Of a DNA stretch of 64,000 nucleotides, positions 33,896 to 44,179 are shown piece by piece. The translations under genes and the position numbers were made by a program. How positions within the stretch are numbered: position 1 is the stretch's first letter; the number at the start of each line of letters is the position of its first letter. The notes under the pieces are model-generated. The model ran no database searches, was not told where the DNA came from, and saw only the letters and a program-made list of their open reading frames with translations. This stretch comes from MPNP01 sp026710155 (GTDB lineage Bacteria > Pseudomonadota > Alphaproteobacteria > Rhodobacterales > Rhodobacteraceae): NCBI GenBank assembly GCA_965200885.1, contig OZ241737.1:372001-436000 (forward strand), in the 5' to 3' direction.

Positions 33896-36337
33896 TTAGA
33901 AACCTACCCCACCTTAAAATCCCCCAACCCACACAATCAATAAATTTTACAATACCCAATTCAGGCGGTGGAGGTCAAAACTTTCCCAAGAGGAACAGAG
34001 TAAAACATGGTAATTTTCTTAAGAAAAAGCTTGAACAAGCATGGAATGAAAGCAAAAATGAAGTCGCCGTTTCACACTTGACAAGAGAAGGTATCTTTAT
34101 AGAGTTTCAAAGTGCCCCAGGATTTGATATCCAGATAAAAAGTCTTGAAGATTTTGGTAAAGATATCCGCTTGTGCAATGTTCGGGAAGAAACTGCATTA
34201 GATTCGAATAAAAAAACAATATTTGTCACCGTCCATGTACCAAAAGACCAAATTAGTGTATTATTCAAAAAAATTGATGATTACCTCAAAAAGAATACCA
34301 AAAAAGGAAATCCCTCAAACAAAAACTTAATTGAGGGAATTGAAAATATTAAAAAAGCCATAGGCGATTCATTTTGGGTGGATGATAAAGCGCTAATTCC
34401 CAAAGAAAATAAAGAATGGTGTGAGGTTTGGCTAAGAGAGAATCCTCAAGGAAATAGTGTCCAATTTAGCCAAATTCTAAATGGATTAGATATCAACAGC
34501 AAGCCAAGTTCAATTAATTTTCCAGAAAGAACTGTCAAATTAATTTTTGTCTCTTACCAAGACCTAAATTCATTAATTTTGCATTCAGACGAAATTGCTG
34601 AATTTAGAAAAGCTAAATCCACTGCGGATTTTTTACTATCTGAATCCCCGACTGAGCAAAGTGTGAGGGTTGAAAATCTTTTACAAAGGGTTGCTGTATC
34701 CGCTTCTTCAAATATTTATATTTGTCTATTGGATACAGGGGTAAACTGGAGACACCCCCTTATTGATCCCATACTAAGGGAAAGTGACTGCCAGGCTGTA
34801 ATTCCACTTTGGGGAGTTGATGATCATAAAGACCATGGAACCCTCATGTCAGGTATTTCAGGTTATGGTGATTTACAATTTCTCTTAGAATCGAGCGGCC
34901 CTGTTTCAATTAAACATCGTCTTGAATCGGTGAAGATCCTTCCCCCAAATGGTCAGAACAATAAAGAGCTTTGGGGGGATTATACTAAACAAGGAATTAG
35001 TAAAGCAGAAATTAATGAAGTGAGCCGAAAGAGAATATTTTGCATGCCAATTTCTTCTGATGATACTTCCTAGTCGTGGACGCCCCACTTCATGGTCAGC
35101 TGCAATAGATCAATTAACTTATGGTGAGAATGATGGTAATCGGAGACTTATGATTGTTTCTGCCGGAAATTCAAAAATTGAAAACTGGAAAAATTACCCA
35201 AATTCTGTCGTTACTGACCCCGTTGAAGACCCTGGACAATCATGGAATGCTTTGACTGTTGGGGCAATAACAAACCTACAGCAAATTACTGACCCTGGCC
35301 ATAGTTCATATTCACCAGTTGCATCTGAGGGGGAACTGTCACCTCACACAACAACCTCATTAACTTGGGACGAAATATGGCCAGCAAAACCGGAAATAGT
35401 GTTTGAGGGTGGTAATTTAGGCAAAGATAATATGGGGTTTTCTACTCAATGCAACGATCTCTCATTGGTTTCAACATATTACCGACCAGCTAACAGGTTG
35501 TTTGAATATTTTTATGGAACTAGCGCATCTACGGCACAAGCTGCTCATTTTGCTGCCATGCTTAGGTCTGAATATCCGGATTATTGGCCAGAAACTATTA
35601 GAGGCCTCATGGTTCATTCGTCAAGATGGCCTGATGCCTTAACTTCGAAGATTTGGAAGATGAAAAAAAAGGAACTTGAAGTTATTCTGAGAAGTTTCGG
35701 TTATGGTAAGCCAGATCTAGAGCAAGCCCTATATTGTGCATCTAACAGTCTAACTCTTGTTTCTGAAGCGGAAATCCAACCCTTTGAGAAAGCGGGTTCT
35801 AACTTCAGGACTAAAGATATGCATCTATATGAATTGCCGTGGCCAAGAGATATATTAGAAAACCTCGGAGAAGAAAAAGTAGAGATGCGAGTTACCCTTT
35901 CATATTTTATTGAACCCGGTCCTGGTGAATTGGGATGGAAAGATAGGTATAGATACCCCTCACATGGATTGCGTTTTGAGCTCAATTCACCTGGAGAGGA
36001 TAGTGAAACTTTTTTAAAACGGATAAATAAAAGAGTTCGAGAGAACGAAGAGGACAGACCAGATTCTTCGAGCCCTTCCAATCATTGGCTAATAGGCATT
36101 TTCCGAAATAAAGGATCGATCCACTCAGATATTTGGAACGGGACTGCGGCGGAATTGGCAAGATCTAATTTGATAGGAATTTCTCCCAGAGTTGGTTGGT
36201 GGAGAGAAAGAAAAAATCTTAATAAGTACAACCAGAAAACTCGTTACTCTCTGATAGTTTCAATTTCCACACCAAAAAGTGACGTTGATATATATTCTCC
36301 TGTAGAAGTTAGTCTTTCTACTCAAATAACTATTTGA
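33892..36337 (+). pseudogene. Subtilisin-like protease of an ietAS-like system, frameshifted
   Basis: Starts with a four-base overlap (ATGA) to the ATPase. Frame 1 encodes a long N-terminal region and the protease residues LLDTGVN (Asp) and DHGTLMSG (His). It ends at a TAG at about 35,072, where frame 2 takes over with PSRGRPTSWSAA and continues through SAGNS (oxyanion Asn) and YGTSASTAQAAHF (catalytic Ser), then about 230 residues of C-terminal domain. One inserted base near 35,060 would restore a protein of about 810 residues with a full S8 triad. Same A+T-rich composition as the ATPase gene. As sequenced, His and Ser are on separate chains, so the enzyme should be dead. Confidence 0.88.
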
Positions 36338-36357
36338 TATTATTTAGTACCAAATGT
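36335..36357 (-). repeat. Diverged copy of the 56.6-kb dispersed repeat
   Basis: Minus-strand ATTTGGTACTAAATAATATCA resembles ATTCAGGTACCAAATAATATCA at 56,626-56,647 with only a few differences. It coincides with the stop codon of the protease gene and so marks the right edge of the island. Confidence 0.5.
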
Positions 36358-36414
36358 CAGGTATTAAAATTGTAAATACTATGTACTTTTGTGGTTTTTT
36401 CGTTGATATTTTGA

Positions 36415-36675
36415 ATAATTGTACTTGTTGAACATGGTTTGATAGATGAGACCGAAGGGAATGTTTGCACTCTCGAAACCCTAGTGGATGATAACCACCG
36501 CCATTTGGTTTGCAGATTGTGTGACTTGATCGAAGATACTGATTGTATCGATATTGCCCCATGTCTTACCGCTACTGACCCCAAGGATTTTACAATTAAT
36601 GAAGTCGAAATCATATTCTGGGGTATATGCCCCTCTTGTCAAAACAAGCATCATAGTGAAATAGGAGAAACATGA
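36415..36675 (+). pseudogene. Fur-family regulator, C-terminal remnant
   Basis: About 85 codons equal to the dimerisation and metal-binding half of a Fur/PerR repressor: VLVEHGLID, HRHLVCRLCDLIED, and WGICPSCQNKH, i.e. the H-x-H-x-x-C-x-x-C and final C-x-x-C zinc sites. The helix-turn-helix half is missing, and a TGA closes the frame upstream at 36,412. The stop overlaps the katG start (ATGA). A peroxide- or iron-responsive repressor in front of katG is a familiar pairing; here the DNA-binding part was lost where the island joins. Confidence 0.82.
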
Positions 36676-38831
36676 TGAACCAATCAGAAAAATGCCCTTT
36701 CATCCATGGGAGTGCTACGGATAATAATTCATCACCAACTGAGTGGTGGCCCAAGAGTTTGAATCTCGACATTTTGCATCAACATGACAACAAGACAAAA
36801 CCTCTGGGGCAGGACTTTGATTATAAAAAAGAGCTTCAGAAACTTGACGTGGAGGCACTCAAGAAGGACATGCACGACCTTATGACGGATGAGCAGGATT
36901 GGTGGCCAGCAGACTGGGGTCATTACGGCGGCCTCATGATTCGGATGGCATGGCATTCGGCGGGGTCTTACCGTCTGGCAGATGGTCGTGGCGGTGCTGG
37001 TGCGGGAAATATCCGTTTTGCTCCTCTCAACTCCTGGCCGGACAATGCCAACCTTGATAAGGCCAAAAGGTTACTTTGGCCCATCAAGAAAAAATATGGA
37101 AATGCTGTCAGTTGGGCAGACTTGATAATTTTGGCAGGTAATATTGCCTATGAATCCATGGGCCTCAAGACCTTTGGGTTTGGGTTTGGACGTGAGGATA
37201 TCTGGCATCCCGAAAAAGATGTGTATTGGGGATCTGAAACAGAATTTTTGGCAGACAGTGAAAATCGCTTTGATGAACTCTCGAAGCCTGAAACATTGGA
37301 AAATCCTCTTGGGGCAACGCATATGGGGCTGATCTATGTCAATCCTGAAGGTGTTAACGGACAGCCCGACCCACTGAAAACAGCCGTGATGGTTCGTGAG
37401 ACATTTGCCCGTATGGCAATGAATGATGAGGAAACAGTAGCTCTTACTGCAGGTGGGCATACTGTAGGGAAAACTCATGGTGCAAGCAGTACTGAGGTAG
37501 GTCCTGAACCTGAGGGAGCAGATATAAGCGAGCAAGGGCTGGGCTGGAATAAAAGCGGCGGAACTGCCAAAGCCAACGAGGCTATTACCAGTGGGATTGA
37601 AGGTGCCTGGACCACCAACCCGACCAAATGGGATAATGGGTATTATTATCTTCTTTTTACATATGATTGGGAATTGAAGAAAAGTCCTGCCGGTGCATGG
37701 CAATGGGAGCCGATTGACATCAAGGAAGAAGATAAGGTCCCTGACCCATCAGATCCGTTGATCAGGCACAATCCCATCATGACGGATGCCGATATGGCGA
37801 TGGTCAAGGACCCTGTGTATCGGAAAATATCCGAGAAATTCTATAAAGATCCTGATTATTTGGCAGAAGTATTTACCCGGGCATGGTTTAAACTTACGCA
37901 CCGAGATATGGGCCCAAGGGCTTGTTATTTTGGACCTGACGTACCTGAAGAGGACTTGATTTGGCAAGACCCAATCCCGGCTGGAAATAGCAATTACGAT
38001 GTTGATGCCTTGAAGCAAAGGATTGCTGACAGTGGTTTGACCATTTCGGAAATGGTTACAACAGCTTGGGATAGTGCCCGTACTTTCAGAGGATCAGACA
38101 AGCGCGGTGGTGCAAATGGTGCACGTATTCGGCTGGCACCGCAAAAGGATTGGGAAGGCAATGAGCCAGAACGCCTGTCAAAGGTACTTTCTGTTCTTGA
38201 ACCACTCGCACATCAGGCTGGTGCCAGTATTGCCGACACGATTGTGTTGGCGGGATGTGTTGGAGTTGAGAAGGCCGCAAAAACAGCTGGTTTTGATGTA
38301 AATGCACCATTCTCACCAGGACGTGGAGATGCCACAGACGAAATGACGGATGCGGATTCATTTTCTGTTCTGGAACCAATCCATGATGGGTTCAGGAACT
38401 GGCTCAAAAAGGATTATTCAGTAAATGCCGAAGAGCTTCTATTGGATCGCAGCCAGTTGATGGGGCTTACAGCACCTGAAATAACTGTGTTGATTGGAGG
38501 CATGCGTGTTCTGGGTACCAATCATGGCAATGGTAAGCATGGTGTATTTACCAATCACGAAGGCTCATTGACCAATGATTTTTTTGTTCATTTGACGGAT
38601 ATGTCCTATACCTGGAAGCCTGTGGATAATAATGAATATCACCTTTGTGATCTTAAAACCGGCGATGTGAAATGGACAGCCTCACGTGTTGATCTTGTCT
38701 TTGGTTCAAATTCAATTCTTCGTGCATATGCTGAAGTTTATGCCCAAGATGACAACAAGGAAAAATTTGTATCTGACTTTATCGCCGCGTGGACAAAGGT
38801 CATGAACGCAGATCGTTTTGATATTCAATAA
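36672..38831 (+). CDS. katG: Catalase-peroxidase KatG
   Basis: 719 residues with both peroxidase-like halves. In the N-terminal half, the distal haem residues are in IRMAWHSAGSYR (Arg, Trp, His) and the proximal histidine in AGGHTVGKTHG. The Met-Tyr-Trp crosslink needed for catalase activity is supported by that Trp, the tyrosine in GLIYVNPEG and the methionine in ARMAMNDEE. The C-terminal half lacks haem ligands, as usual. It destroys hydrogen peroxide. Two adjacent ATGs are at the start; the first overlaps the stop of the Fur remnant. A clear terminator follows. Confidence 0.97.
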   Translation: MMNQSEKCPFIHGSATDNNSSPTEWWPKSLNLDILHQHDNKTKPLGQDFDYKKELQKLDVEALKKDMHDLMTDEQDWWPADWGHYGGLMIRMAWHSAGSYRLADGRGGAGAGNIRFAPLNSWPDNANLDKAKRLLWPIKKKYGNAVSWADLIILAGNIAYESMGLKTFGFGFGREDIWHPEKDVYWGSETEFLADSENRFDELSKPETLENPLGATHMGLIYVNPEGVNGQPDPLKTAVMVRETFARMAMNDEETVALTAGGHTVGKTHGASSTEVGPEPEGADISEQGLGWNKSGGTAKANEAITSGIEGAWTTNPTKWDNGYYYLLFTYDWELKKSPAGAWQWEPIDIKEEDKVPDPSDPLIRHNPIMTDADMAMVKDPVYRKISEKFYKDPDYLAEVFTRAWFKLTHRDMGPRACYFGPDVPEEDLIWQDPIPAGNSNYDVDALKQRIADSGLTISEMVTTAWDSARTFRGSDKRGGANGARIRLAPQKDWEGNEPERLSKVLSVLEPLAHQAGASIADTIVLAGCVGVEKAAKTAGFDVNAPFSPGRGDATDEMTDADSFSVLEPIHDGFRNWLKKDYSVNAEELLLDRSQLMGLTAPEITVLIGGMRVLGTNHGNGKHGVFTNHEGSLTNDFFVHLTDMSYTWKPVDNNEYHLCDLKTGDVKWTASRVDLVFGSNSILRAYAEVYAQDDNKEKFVSDFIAAWTKVMNADRFDIQ

Positions 38832-38852
38832 ACTAGCACAGAAGAAATTCAG

Positions 38853-38882
38853 GGACGGCATAACATATGCCGTCCTTTTTTT
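38853..38882 (+). terminator. Rho-independent terminator of katG
   Basis: GGACGGCATA / TATGCCGTCC hairpin of ten base pairs with a short loop, followed by seven T residues, starting 22 bases after the katG stop. Confidence 0.92.
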
Positions 38883-38953
38883 GCTTATTTACTCAGATTT
38901 GCGAATTAAAGCGGACAAATGGTACAAACGATCACGTTAACCAAAGAGGAAAA

Positions 38954-39296
38954 ATGAACCGCCTTTTCGATCTAATAATGATGGTTATATTTTCTGTTGT
39001 TCTATATTCGCAGGTTTTTGCACATTCCAGTATTAAAACGACCATACCTGAGAATGGAGCGATATTGGATGAAGTACCCGCAACGATTTTGATCCAAATA
39101 ACGAATAAAATTCGTTTGATCAAGGTCGAAATGCAACATGAGGATCATACAATCATTGAAATCTACTTATCTGATTACAGGGAGTTCCAAACTGATTTTA
39201 CCCTTCCAATCAAATCCCGGGATGCTGGGGTTTATGGCATAAGTTGGCGTGCACTTGGAGATTAAGGGTTCCTTCATTTTTACCGTAATGGAATAG
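38954..39296 (+). pseudogene. CopC-like copper-binding protein, frameshifted near the end
   Basis: Starts at ATG 38954 with AGAGGA upstream. Signal peptide (about residues 1-23), then the mature CopC start AHSSIKTTIPENGAIL and the closing GVYGISWRAL. The frame stops at 39,265, but the expected last strand G-S-F-I-F-T-V is read one frame over, ending at 39,296. A single lost base near 39,260 would explain this. The first half keeps the N-terminal histidine ligand. Followed directly by a broken copD. Confidence 0.78.
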
Positions 39297-39302
39297 TGTT
39301 GG

Positions 39303-40170
39303 ATGGACTTATTGATCCTCCTTGTGATCATATCAAAACTAACATTTTACACGGGGACTTTGTTTGCTTCGGGTACAATTTTCTACCTAGGGCTATTTGA
39401 AACAGACAAAGCGCAATCAAGTTTCAATGGCCGTCGAATGACTATGCCGTTTGCTGCTATCGGATTGGTATCTGCGCTCTCTATCTTTGTCTTGACAGGT
39501 GCACAATTGACTGGTGATTTTACTGGTGCATTTGATCCATAAATACTTGGTATACTATGGCAAACTCCAGTTGGAACTGCATTTTATTTGCATGTGCTGG
39601 GTTTTGCATTAATGATAATCGGTTTATTTGCCAGAGGAATGAGCAGGATCATAATAACATTCTCATGTTTCATTGTACTGGCATCATTCCTTTCCATTGG
39701 TCATGTGGCAGAACTTAACAGCTTTCTATTTTAGGTCTTGCTTGTCATTCATTTGATAGGAATTACCACTTGGGCAGGAATTTTGTTTCCCTTGTGCAAA
39801 TTAAGTTCAGTACCATTGCAAATTGTAACAACCAGAGAGATCGCACATCAATTTGGTCGGTGGTTACTGTACTTCGTACCCCTATTATTGTTCGCAGGTG
39901 GATGGCTTGCTTACAAACTGGTAAACTCTTTCGAGAATTTATTTAACACCGGATATGGCCAAACCCTGCTTGTGAAGGTTGTAATTGTGAAGTCTGTTAG
40001 GCTTTGCTGCCATCAACAAACTGCGTTTTGTTCCAGCCTTGCATGCTGGGGATGTTGAAGCTCTGAAACATTTTAAATCTTCAGTACTGGTCGAAATCAT
40101 CTTGGCGCTTTTCATACTGGCTGCAACTGCCGTTCTAACAGGTGTTCAAACCTTACCTGATGTTCACTAA
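39303..40170 (+). pseudogene. CopD-like copper-resistance membrane protein, broken
   Basis: Membrane segments can be followed through one frame: start MDLLILLVIISKLTFYTG, GTIFYLGLF, a stop TAA at 39,541, then GILWQTPVGTAFYLH, IGHVAEL, a second stop TAG at about 39,733, then VIHLIGITTWAGILFPL and GYGQTLLVKV. A frameshift near 39,995 moves the last part (INKLRFVPAL, VEIILALFILA, TGVQTLP) to another frame. The HVAEL and WAG motifs are typical of CopD, which works with CopC in copper import. With two stops and a frameshift it is certainly dead. Confidence 0.85.
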
Positions 40171-40298
40171 TGATCACTTTTCGACTTTTTCCCTTAGTTC
40201 CAAACCTTGGCAAGACCCAAAACATTCAGACTAGTAATGAATGTAACATACAAACCGTAAATGCAGGGAAAGTTTACACATTTATGTGGCATGCCATT

Positions 40299-41936
40299 TC
40301 AGTCTGATAAAATCCAGCGTTTAGCCAGTTGCAGGGCTAGCAGACGTGAATAAAACCTTGCTTGGCTAAGATTGCCACCTGTCATCCATAAACCTTTTTG
40401 AGCGGTTTCTACCCACATATTTCGCAATTCACCGATCCAGGGACCAGGATCCCCTTTGGTACCAGAACCGTAGCCCCAGCAAGGACCCACACGCTTGGCC
40501 GTATCCTCATCAATCAATAAGGCAATCCAGTCGGTCATGTTCCCGTAACCTGTTGCATATATGATCGTTTCGGTTTCGATTTCCTCACCACTTGTCAAAT
40601 GAACGGCATTCTTTGAAAGATGTCTTACACCATGTCCCGAGCGGATATCGATTCTGCCATCAATCACCATTTCAGTGCCACCTACATCAATGTAGTAACC
40701 GGAAGCTGTACGGCGGTATTTCATGCCGAGACCGGTTCCGTCCTCGGCAAAATCCAGGGTAAAACCGGTATCAGTTAACCGCTGATAAATACTCTTGCGG
40801 TCCCTGCGAATGCTATCCCAAATGGCTCGATGTCTTGATTCCAAAAGGCGAAGGGGTACTGAGGCTTGCAGTATATCTGCCTTGTCAACAGTGATGCCTC
40901 CTGCCACAGCCTTGGCTGAATATAGTGATCCCAAAATCCTCTCACAATAATCCTGCCGGCCGACCACCAATGTTGAAGAGCGTTGAATCATGATGGGATG
41001 CGTTCCACTCAAGACCAGATCAGAGGCTATATCATGAGCCGAGTTGTTGGCTCCAACAATGACAACGGGTTTGTCAGTATATCCCCTGAGATGCTTATAA
41101 TCGCTGGAATGTAACTGAGAACCAGCAAATATATCCTGTCCTTCAAACCTTGGAACTTTTTGAAAGCCTGATATTCCAAGTGCCAACACCAAATGGGTGG
41201 GTTCCAACATTTCTGTCCTGCCATCCCTGCTGATTGCGGCATGCCAGCAACCCCGCAATTCATCATAACTAGCCCCGATCAGTACGGAACTGGTCCTGAT
41301 GTTGATTCCGAGTTCTTCAGCATAATCCTCCAACCAGTCAGCCATCATGTCTTTGGGAGTGAAGACTGGCCATCCCTTGGGAAATGGCTTGAAGGGCATG
41401 TGGTTGTACCAGACAGGATCATGTAACACCAGACTGTCATAACGCAATCGCCACTGATCTCCCACATGTGGATATCTGTCGATGATCTGGTATGGCACCC
41501 GGAGTTCTTGCAATTGGGCACCCAAAGCCAGCCCTGCCTGGCCTCCCCCTACAATTAGTACGAATGGTGTGGTCTCTTGAGTCCCCCGATCGCTTTTGTG
41601 TGACAAATCATTGAGCATGGTAAACAGTGTGGTGCACAGGCCATCTTGTAGATTTAGATACCCTCGTCCCAGCCCGTCCCTGGTTTGAAATCGAAAGAAA
41701 CCTTCGTTGTCTTCGGGTTTCCCTTCGAATTGTACAGCCTTGAAGCCAGTTATTGCCCCATAATCAGAACCAAACTTTGCAATGTCTTTACGCCCCTCAA
41801 TGGTTTGCAGACTCCAGCCAAAAGATAGATAATCCCGCCAGAATCCTCCTTCAATGAACAATTCGGAGATATTTGCCCCGTTTCCTGTGGCAACTATTTC
41901 TGCAAAACCAGCTAACCAGTCAGCGGCATGTTTCAT
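40299..41936 (-). CDS. FAD-dependent monooxygenase with N-terminal NTF2-like domain
   Basis: About 545 residues from ATG 41936, four bases after the upstream stop; a longer ORF overlaps that gene without support. Residues 1-115 look like an NTF2/SnoaL-like domain (FWRDYLSFGW, F-R-F strands). A flavin-containing monooxygenase follows: FAD motif VGGGQAGLALG (near 128), HVGDQWRLRYDSL, the FMO-type stretch GSQLHSSDY and NADPH motif VIVGANNSAHD. This fusion is common in bacterial FMO-like enzymes near YUCCA type. Last gene of a four-gene minus-strand operon with an enolase-superfamily enzyme and split transketolase. Substrate unknown. Confidence 0.87.
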   Translation of the reverse strand: MKHAADWLAGFAEIVATGNGANISELFIEGGFWRDYLSFGWSLQTIEGRKDIAKFGSDYGAITGFKAVQFEGKPEDNEGFFRFQTRDGLGRGYLNLQDGLCTTLFTMLNDLSHKSDRGTQETTPFVLIVGGGQAGLALGAQLQELRVPYQIIDRYPHVGDQWRLRYDSLVLHDPVWYNHMPFKPFPKGWPVFTPKDMMADWLEDYAEELGINIRTSSVLIGASYDELRGCWHAAISRDGRTEMLEPTHLVLALGISGFQKVPRFEGQDIFAGSQLHSSDYKHLRGYTDKPVVIVGANNSAHDIASDLVLSGTHPIMIQRSSTLVVGRQDYCERILGSLYSAKAVAGGITVDKADILQASVPLRLLESRHRAIWDSIRRDRKSIYQRLTDTGFTLDFAEDGTGLGMKYRRTASGYYIDVGGTEMVIDGRIDIRSGHGVRHLSKNAVHLTSGEEIETETIIYATGYGNMTDWIALLIDEDTAKRVGPCWGYGSGTKGDPGPWIGELRNMWVETAQKGLWMTGGNLSQARFYSRLLALQLAKRWILSD

Positions 41937-41940
41937 GTTC

Positions 41941-43071
41941 TTAAATCTGATCTGCAAAGGTTGTGAGCATTCTGATAGTTGGTGGGTGCACCAGACCAGG
42001 ATCAGAAGGTAATTCGACTTGCCCCCCTTCAATGGCAATCACATCACCACAGAGCTCGGTACGTAAAGGGTTGTCGTTTACATCCACCTCGCAAGTGGAG
42101 CTCTTGCCCACGGCAGCACTTATTGACAGGGCAGCAACCTGACCCACGGCGGTTCCCATGAAATGCGGCCAGATTAATACATCCTCGGACACGGTTTGAG
42201 CCAGATCAAGTGCACCAGAAACTCCACCCCATTTGGCTACATCCGGTTGGAGTACCTTAAGACCTGCTTGGGTCATGGTGAGGAAATCTTCAATTCCATA
42301 GATATTTTCCCCTGCTGCAAGTGGGATTATCGTAGCTTTTGCAAGCTCTTCCCAGTCCGAGAGAGGTGCATCGGCACGCAGTGCTTCCTCGGCAAAATAG
42401 GGCTCGTATTCCTCAATATCCCTTAGTGCCACTTTTGCCTGTTCCAGCGTCCAGGATTGATTACTGTCGACCATGATACTCGATCCATCAGGGGCCAATT
42501 TGGAGGCGTTTTCAACAATATGTGCATTGCCATGCTCGACAAAACCAATCTTGAGCTTGAAATAGGTATGTCCCATTCCCGCATGGAGCGGAATCAGCCT
42601 TCCCAAGTCCTCGGCATTGATGGAGGAGGCATAGGATTGTGCCCAGGAAGATGGAAGCCCCATGAAATCGGTAAAAGAAACACCCTTGTGGCGTAGTGTC
42701 AGATCCCAGAGTGCCATATCAATCCCGGCCAGGATATGCTCGAACACTTGTGATTGGCCAATATGAAGAAAGAAAATGGCCAAGGAATTGCGCAATGCCT
42801 CTTGGACTTCGCGTGGGTCTGAGAAGCTAAAGCCCAGTAAATTGGTCTCAATTACATCCTCGACAATATTTGCCTTGTGGGTGTTGGCACGCGTTGGAAA
42901 ATTTGCCCAGATTTCTCCCCAGCCATAACAACCTGAATTGTCTTCTATCTTGATCAGGAGGGCCGGACGGGTTGGCATGATTCCCAGTGCCATTTTGGGT
43001 GAGTTACCTCTCGAGGTACGGATTGGAAAGGTTTTGACCCCAGCAATTCTTATGGTGTCCTGGAAGTTCAT
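41941..43071 (-). CDS. Mandelate racemase/muconate-lactonising (enolase superfamily) enzyme
   Basis: About 376 residues from ATG 43071, which follows AGGTGAG; the ORF could start at 43185. Enolase-superfamily landmarks are FKLKIG (catalytic Lys), IMVDSNQSW (metal Asp), FAEEAL (metal Glu), LAAGENIYG (metal Glu) and LQPDVAKWGG (second Lys). The K-x-K plus D-E-E plus K pattern fits the muconate-lactonising subgroup, whose members include sugar-acid dehydratases and racemases. It lies between split transketolase 1 and the flavin monooxygenase in one operon. Confidence 0.87.
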   Translation of the reverse strand: MNFQDTIRIAGVKTFPIRTSRGNSPKMALGIMPTRPALLIKIEDNSGCYGWGEIWANFPTRANTHKANIVEDVIETNLLGFSFSDPREVQEALRNSLAIFFLHIGQSQVFEHILAGIDMALWDLTLRHKGVSFTDFMGLPSSWAQSYASSINAEDLGRLIPLHAGMGHTYFKLKIGFVEHGNAHIVENASKLAPDGSSIMVDSNQSWTLEQAKVALRDIEEYEPYFAEEALRADAPLSDWEELAKATIIPLAAGENIYGIEDFLTMTQAGLKVLQPDVAKWGGVSGALDLAQTVSEDVLIWPHFMGTAVGQVAALSISAAVGKSSTCEVDVNDNPLRTELCGDVIAIEGGQVELPSDPGLVHPPTIRMLTTFADQI

Positions 43072-43195
43072 CTCACCTGACAACATAGGCAAAATGTTTG
43101 GGGTTGAAATCAACAGCCCTTGATCCTGCTGAATAGAAACGAATGCCTGATTGCTCGAATGGACTAGCAAGAGTGAAGGAGTCAAAACCCACGAT

Positions 43196-44179
43196 CTATC
43201 CTTTCTTCTCCATGACCTGATGCGCGGCCATTGCTATTGCCGATGCGTCCAGACCAAACTTTTTCATTAGATAGGAGGTGGTTCCACCCTCACAAAATTG
43301 ATCTTTGATACCCACTCGTTTGAAAGGTAAACCAATACCTTCCTCAACGATAATTTCTGCCACAGCAGATCCAAGCCCGCCAATGATGCTATGGTTCTCG
43401 GCAGTTACGATCGCGCCGGTTCTGGCAGCACTTTCAAGAATCAATGCCTGATCAATCGGCTTGATTGAGGCCATGTCAATAACCCGTGATTCGATACCCT
43501 CATTATCAAGATTATCTGCTGCTGTAAGAGATTCAGCCAAACAAAGCCCTGCAGAAATGATTGTTACATCGGAACCTTCACGCCTGATAATGCCCTTGCC
43601 AATCTCCAGGCTTTGGGGGGTAAATTCATCTGGAGTTGTTTCGGGACGTTTCATGCGCAGATAGACGGGTCCGTCCCAATCAAGTGCAAGTTTGACCATG
43701 GTTGCGTGATATTCAGGTCCGGAAGGTTCGAAAATGGCCACGTTGGGAACAGAACGCATGATGGCAACATCTTCAATAGCCTGATGCGACACACCTAGTA
43801 AAGTAGCCACACCTGGCAGATAACCTACAATTTTAACCGGCAGGTTCGGATAGGCGGCCTGCATGGTGATCTGATCCAATACTCGTTTGGTAATGAAGGC
43901 ACAAAAGGAATGGCAGAAAGGTATTTCACCACACCGTGCCATGCCACCAGCCAGACCGATCATGTTCGCTTCGGCAATGCCGACATTGTGAAACCGTTCG
44001 GGAAGTTCGTCTCGGAATAGGTCGGTTTCGGTTGGGGGAACCAAATCGGCACATAGGGCTACAATGCGAGAATCGGCCTTTGCTGCACTGACCAACGCTT
44101 CTCCATAGGCACGTGGCAATGGTTTGAACGAACGGTTGATGAAATCTGCCGCTTCCAATTGGGTCAAGGTCTCGTTCAT
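43196..44179 (-). CDS. Transketolase, C-terminal-type subunit (pair 1)
   Basis: 327 residues covering the pyrimidine and C-terminal domains: GIAEANMIGLAGGMA (catalytic Glu region near residue 68), FCAFITKRVLDQI, VYLRMKRPETTPDEF and the C-terminal TAENHSIIGGLGSAVAE. Overlaps the N-terminal-type subunit by four bases (ATGA). Split transketolases of this kind act on non-standard ketose phosphates, such as apulose phosphate or sulfo-sugars, in catabolic clusters. Confidence 0.9.
   Translation of the reverse strand: MNETLTQLEAADFINRSFKPLPRAYGEALVSAAKADSRIVALCADLVPPTETDLFRDELPERFHNVGIAEANMIGLAGGMARCGEIPFCHSFCAFITKRVLDQITMQAAYPNLPVKIVGYLPGVATLLGVSHQAIEDVAIMRSVPNVAIFEPSGPEYHATMVKLALDWDGPVYLRMKRPETTPDEFTPQSLEIGKGIIRREGSDVTIISAGLCLAESLTAADNLDNEGIESRVIDMASIKPIDQALILESAARTGAIVTAENHSIIGGLGSAVAEIIVEEGIGLPFKRVGIKDQFCEGGTTSYLMKKFGLDASAIAMAAHQVMEKKG

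Noticed and set aside
32392..36400. tRNA-Ser as an integration site with a duplicated 3' end.
   Set aside because: I searched by eye for a second copy of the tRNA 3' end after the island and found none within the window, and no integrase gene is present.
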